This document shows positions 57,901 to 64,000 of a stretch of DNA of 64,000 nucleotides, piece after piece. Position 1 is the stretch's first letter; each line of letters begins with the position of its first letter. The stretch lies in NCBI RefSeq assembly GCF_001949145.1, contig NW_019091471.1:186001-250000 (forward strand), given 5' to 3'. The translations under genes and the position numbers were made by a program. The notes below the pieces were generated by a model. It had not been told where the DNA came from. It searched no databases and saw nothing but the letters and a program-made list of their open reading frames with translations. The DNA is from Acanthaster planci. Taxonomy: Eukaryota > Echinodermata > Asteroidea > Valvatida > Acanthasteridae.

Positions 57901-60332
57901 AGTCTGGTGTTATGATTTTGATTGAATGAAAAATTAATTACTGTTGTGATTTCATTTTGTTTGCAAATATTGTATTAAGCAGTGTGCACTGATTTGTTAA
58001 ATGTATTTATTCATTTGACATGAGCTGTCTTGATATTGTATTCAAATACAGAGTACAAGTCAGACCATATTGAACCTTAAATTTCTCATTCCTCAATCAA
58101 GCATGCAAACTAAATACAGGTAGGCTCTCACCCTTCTTAAAGAAAATGATTTTCTTTGCAGGGTGGTTTGACTCCAGGGGGTCATTCTGACAGTCTGTAT
58201 TGTGTCTGTATTTTTTGAAAGTTTGGCGAAACTTTTGAATGGGGTCTTCGAGTTTTATGAAAAATTTTCACAATCCGAATGCTGGCGCCACTGTTGAGAA
58301 ATGAAATTTTTATGATGTAATGTAAGAGAAAACATTGAAACTGGTATCCGTGGCACAACAGGTTCCACTACAAACCTATATGTACATTATGTACATTATA
58401 TGTACATTAACATGGAGCTACATGTGTGTGCACTGCTCACCAGGATTGATCTTTGTGCCAGGTGTACTAGTCACATTGTCTCTTTTCCATCAAGAGTTTG
58501 TGCTCCTTTGCTCATGATTTAAAATAATGCTGAAATCATTATTGGTGGTTTTATAAATTCTGCAAAAAAATCGGTACTGAAATTCTTCGAGTTTCCGAAT
58601 AATGAGAACATTCTTCAAGTTGGTGCTGTTGTCCTCGGCTTCGTGACCTCGGCTTCTTGTCCTTGGCTTCATGTGCTACAGGGGATGCAAGCCTAAAGTG
58701 CATGCACTGTGGTTTCCTCTCTACAGTAATACTTCACAAAAATCACAAAATCGTGTCTCGCAAAGGAGATATTGATATGCGCCACTTTTACTAGACTTGG
58801 CTCTTCCAAATAAGATTCAATACGAGAAAAGTTAGCATCATTGGAGCTGGTCTTAAATCCTGTCTGGCGATGCATGCGATGCATGCATGCTTGTTGGGCA
58901 CATGTACTCGTAATAAATGTACATACGTGTACATGTACATCTACTGGGGCAGCCATCTTGGATGTGCCCAAACTCGCGTCGAAAGCACCATAGTAAGACA
59001 AGTCATCTTCGGGCCTGGAAATTGACACTAAAATTCCTTTTTCTTCGCAAAAAACAACATTATATGAGTTAATCCTTTATTTAAGAAATGTTAGCTATGC
59101 AAACTACATTGTTTACATGCTACAAATTCAACTCCAAAGCTGTTCATATTGTTTTCTCTGACCGTCAGGCAGAAGATCTTAGAGTAATTAGATTAGTGAT
59201 GTTTATCATTCATCAATCTAGGCTTACATGTACATACTAAAATTTTGACATTTCAAGCTGATTTGATACATGTGTAGTGGTAATGTTGTATGTTAATGAC
59301 CGCGGGCGTGCTGCATGTGGTGCACCTAATAGTAAGAACAGGGTGCTAAAGGTAATAAAAACCTACTTCTGGCAGTAGCATCTGTATACGGAATTCTTTC
59401 TCATAGAGATTAGGGCCTACATGTACTTTGTCTTTGTGGACCAGGCCCAACCTAGAGACATGCATAAATGAGTGAGGGTGCTGTTTATTTGGGAACTCAT
59501 TTACTTAACAGGAAATTGTGTTTAAAATTCATCTTTTTCTGCAAGCTGTAGCTCCTCTTTTAATTTCAAATTTCATTTTTTTTAATTCCAAGTGAAAACA
59601 GCATCTAATTCATTGAAATAAAGCATGAATAAGAAAGATTTTACAAAAGTATGAATTTTGAACTTTTCAGTCAAAACCAACTTACTTTTGTGTACAAAAT
59701 AATCACAGTTTGCTCTACACGTCAAAAAACATCTCAAAGCATCCCTGCTTCAAATCACTTTTTCTTTGCTTTGCAGAGTTCGATGGAATTGACACATCAA
59801 AATATTTCTTATGACGTCCTCTCCAAGAACACTTCAAAAATAAAACAGAAAGAAAATTTGAAACATTTATTAGCCTCCTCACCCAACCACTTTGGAAATT
59901 GTTTCCAGCTATTTATGTGCAATGTTGCAAATACAAGGAATGCAAAAAACATAAAATATGTATTCATCACTGATCGTCCTTTGGCAACAGAGGGCCTGCG
60001 TGGAGCGCCCTCACAGAGGACAGCTCTTTGTTCCTGTGTGACATGCTGGAATAGACACTATGGCCATGGAGGTAGAATCACATGTGATTCTACCTCCATG
60101 CTATGGCTGAGTTCAGGCGGCCTGTTCTTGACATGGGTTTCTTGTTCTTGCACTCGAACGGCGGGAACATGACTCAAGAACACTGTTCTCGGAACAGGAT
60201 CACACACTGCCTCCTCGTCAGGGTTTTACAGAAACACAAGGAAAAAGTGCCTACCTCCCTGACGTCTTGATCATTCGTGAGGTACTCGTTGAATTCAGAG
60301 AAGATACTATTTACTGGAGGCGATTCCGCCAT
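51953..60332 (-). CDS. TSN: Translin (complete, 6 exons)
   Basis: Coding exons on the minus strand: 60332-60255, 55463-55370, 54486-54390, 53733-53618, 52688-52609, 52216-51953; 729 nt, 242 aa (human 228). All phases agree. The protein aligns along its whole length with human translin: an N-terminal MAESPPVNSIFSEFNEYL, the EQTARE-TLEGIHQAAG helix, PADQYYRFHDHWRFV, YLEAERLVTREE, DGFHLDLEDFLQGLLQLASE, and the conserved C-terminal NDSLRKRFDGLKYDIKKVEE. The tail is longer than in humans and Pro/Gly/Glu-rich. Known role: translin forms the octameric RNA/DNA-binding C3PO complex with TRAX, which degrades passenger strands and tRNA fragments; translin itself lacks the catalytic acidic residues. Exon 5 has two in-frame acceptors 6 nt apart (52688 or 52682); the first preserves the human spacing. 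Intron 1 is 4.8 kb; RNF32 lies head to head upstream. Confidence 0.96.
56180..56280. repeat. Fragment of the ACTGTGGGGTCC foldback family
   Basis: TACCCCTATAACTGTGGGGT followed by TCGACGTCTGC and the inverse GCAGATGTCAAGCCCC forms a compact imperfect palindrome; the outer pair ACTAGGGTGT / AGCACCCTAT is inverted too. The core matches 60804-60906 and 26440-26490. Confidence 0.6.
60058..60107. repeat. Perfect 36-bp palindrome between 7-bp direct repeats
   Basis: The half-site CATGGAGGTAGAATCACA at 60065-60082 is followed without spacer by its exact reverse complement to 60100. CTATGGC precedes it directly (60058-60064) and follows it directly (60101-60107). It lies in TSN intron 1, about 155 bp from exon 1. 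A further imperfect inverted repeat based on CCTGTTCTTG / GGAACAGG follows at about 60121-60200. Confidence 0.9.
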
Positions 60333-60335
60333 TTT
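60326..60335 (-). promoter_or_regulatory. YY1-like motif over the TSN start codon
   Basis: On the minus strand the sequence AAAATGGCGG spans the translation start. It matches the AANATGGCGG form of the YY1 site commonly found just downstream of transcription starts in housekeeping genes. Binding is inferred only from the motif. Confidence 0.4.
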
Positions 60336-60803
60336 GAACAAAACTTTGAGCAAAACCTAAAAACAATCCGATATTTAACTCTCAAATTACAGGTTAGGCG
60401 CTTGCAATGTACATGTGCACCAATATACACGCCAATAAAGCACACAAATTCACGAGCTACCAATGGAGTGGCATCCATTTCAGGAGAGCTAGTACCGAGC
60501 GTATACGTGAACGTTGCCAGAACCAGACTAGTGCACGTGAGGTCTAGAAAGGTCGAAGTTCATAAGTCATAAACTTGCGTTACTGGTGTCATGGAAATTA
60601 GTTCGGCGTAAACGTATTTGTATTTTTGCACCCAAATTTCATCAAGTGAATTGTGATGAATTTTAAAAGGGATGAGCAGATGAGAGCTAACATTACCAAG
60701 ACAGGTGACCGACAGGTGAGCTGAAATCAGTAGAAATCTAAAGCAAACCGTACGACTAGTAGTAGTAGTAGGACACATTGTTTGGCTTGGCCTTGACTGT
60801 ACT

Positions 60804-60906
60804 GTACCCCCAGAACTGTTACTGTGGGGTCCAACGTCCGCTTCACTCCCGGAGAGCTCCTTCGTGGGAGCGGAGTGGACATCGGACCCCACAGCTCTGG
60901 GGGTAC
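60804..60906. repeat. 103-bp palindromic element of the ACTGTGGGGTCC family
   Basis: It begins GTACCCCCAGAACTGTTACT and, read from its right end, GTACCCCCAGAGCTGTGGGG. The arms continue GTGGGGTCC.A.GTCC.CT.C to a centre near 60855. This is the most complete of three related copies in the window. Confidence 0.8.
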
Positions 60907-61069
60907 CTGGACTGGATGTGCGATGTAACGTTCAGTGCTTTTGCCTGCGTTTCAGCTAAATGGTTAAAAAAAGAGACGACACAGACATCGTAAGACTCGT
61001 CTGAAAAATGTTTATTTTCAAAGTAGACTTGGGACTAAATGCTTTGTATTTTACCTGTCAAAATTTACA

Positions 61070-61208
61070 TTAACCCTCCTATGCTAAGATGCATTCTTCA
61101 TGCAGTTGTCATATTAGTCAAAATCAGTCAAATTTCCCATACGTGTCTGTGTATTGGGGGAAATCAATTTTTGACTGTTTTTGATGATTAAAACAGTAGG
61201 AGGGTTAA
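61070..61208. mobile_element. piggyBac-like MITE with TTAA target duplication
   Basis: TTAA at 61070-61073 and 61205-61208 flank a 131-bp element whose ends are CCCTCCTA on both strands. TTAA duplication with C-rich short inverted termini is characteristic of the piggyBac superfamily. There is no open frame of note, so the element is non-autonomous. Confidence 0.75.
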
Positions 61209-61777
61209 GTAGGCCTAATAAACATGATGATAAACCACTGCAGGAGAAAATTACTGATGTTGCTATGTTTATATGGAACTAGTTAACTTACCAAAGAAAC
61301 TTCAAAAGGTAAAGAATGCACTCTTGACATTATCATTTTCACCACAATCACAAGGGGTACGGAGAGAATGCAGTAGGAAGTGAATAGCATTGGAGAATTA
61401 AAGATTTATTTTTCAAAATGAAAAAAAAAAACGGTGTCTATTATTTGGTAACAAAATAGGGCCTAGGTGTGTTATTTGTACATGTACACACTCAAAGCAG
61501 CTGGTGCATGTATACGGCTGACAGTTTGACTTAAAGATTGCTTTTCCTTCCAGTTAATTTTTTTTCTCTCACTTTTTGTGGTATTTGATCTCACTGAATC
61601 TTGGGGAATAAGTCGCAAATTAAGATCAAATAGCATTTGGACCTCCACAATCCTCCTTAGGACTAGAGGACGGACCCACCCCCTGAATTTTAAGAAGGTA
61701 GAGTAGATCACCACCCAGGCACACACATTTTGTTTCGGCCACTATGGGAACTTGGTATTTTCAGCCTTTAAAATTAC

Positions 61778-64000
<2,223 letters not shown>

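Larger units (their letters stand above)
55464..60254 (-). other. TSN intron 1
   Basis: A 4.8 kb intron with no recognised gene. It holds a 14-nt G run (about 55517-55530), the foldback fragment at 56180-56280, a short three-unit repeat near 58630-58672 (variants of CTCGGCTTC.TG), and the palindrome at 60058-60107. Open frames of 111 codons (58693-59028, minus) and 173 codons (59651-60172, plus) resemble no protein I know. Confidence 0.55.
60333..61777. promoter_or_regulatory. Head-to-head intergenic region of TSN and RNF32
   Basis: A 1.4 kb interval separates the start codons of two divergently transcribed genes and should hold both promoters. It contains a TAG trinucleotide run (about 60756-60770), the palindrome at 60804-60906 and the TTAA-flanked element at 61070-61208. 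No TATA box could be assigned. An untranslated or coding first exon of RNF32 may also lie here. Confidence 0.45.

Noticed and set aside
59651-60172. 173-codon plus-strand open frame in TSN intron 1
   Set aside because: It begins in AT-rich intron, crosses the 36-bp palindrome and matches no known domain; most likely chance.

Overview
This is a eukaryotic nuclear window from a multi-exon, intron-rich animal genome, most likely an invertebrate deuterostome and probably an echinoderm. The phylum is inferred, not demonstrated. Coding exons are short, split by GT-AG introns of roughly 0.2-5 kb at positions and phases that match vertebrate orthologues. One gene answers to the vertebrate pair CDK4/CDK6, as expected before the vertebrate genome duplications. 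The intergenic and intronic DNA is AT-rich and full of small foldback/MITE-like elements. Three runs of N are assembly gaps (10605-10982, 25217-25336, 39052-39962).

Five protein-coding genes were reconstructed exon by exon with consistent reading phase. (1) CDK4/6, + strand, 4191-13465, 7 coding exons, 332 aa, complete: the G1 cyclin-D-dependent kinase. (2) SLC48A1/HRG1-like haem transporter, - strand, 20935-23324, 3 exons, 194 aa, complete. (3) An NKTR-type cyclophilin/RS protein, + strand, 28606-48997, 20 coding exons, about 1218 aa: an N-terminal peptidyl-prolyl isomerase domain followed by a long charged and arginine/serine-rich tail, expected in nuclear speckles. (4) Translin (TSN), - strand, 51953-60332, 6 exons, 242 aa, complete. 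(5) RNF32, + strand, 61778 to beyond the window end: a RING-H2 domain followed by an IQ motif; the C-terminal half lies outside.

Layout: 1-4190 is upstream DNA with CCAAT-type motifs; CDK4/6 follows; 13466-20934 holds its 3' flank and the convergent 3' flank of SLC48A1; 23325-28605 is a 5.3 kb divergent interval between SLC48A1 and NKTR, with one gap and a set of inverted subterminal-like repeats; NKTR and TSN converge at about 50-51.9 kb; TSN and RNF32 are head to head about 1.4 kb apart. The genes are not a pathway. Their human relatives mostly sit on the HOX-bearing chromosomes 2, 7 and 12, so the window may preserve a piece of an ancestral linkage group.

The most notable observations are the phase-2 modular exon design of the NKTR RS domain, a probable GC-AG intron in that domain, a local reading-frame conflict in NKTR exon 16, a tRNA-like foldback element inside CDK4/6 intron 3, a perfect 36-bp palindrome flanked by 7-bp direct repeats next to TSN exon 1, and a small TTAA-flanked piggyBac-like element between TSN and RNF32. 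I found no bacterial-type system, CRISPR array or viral gene.
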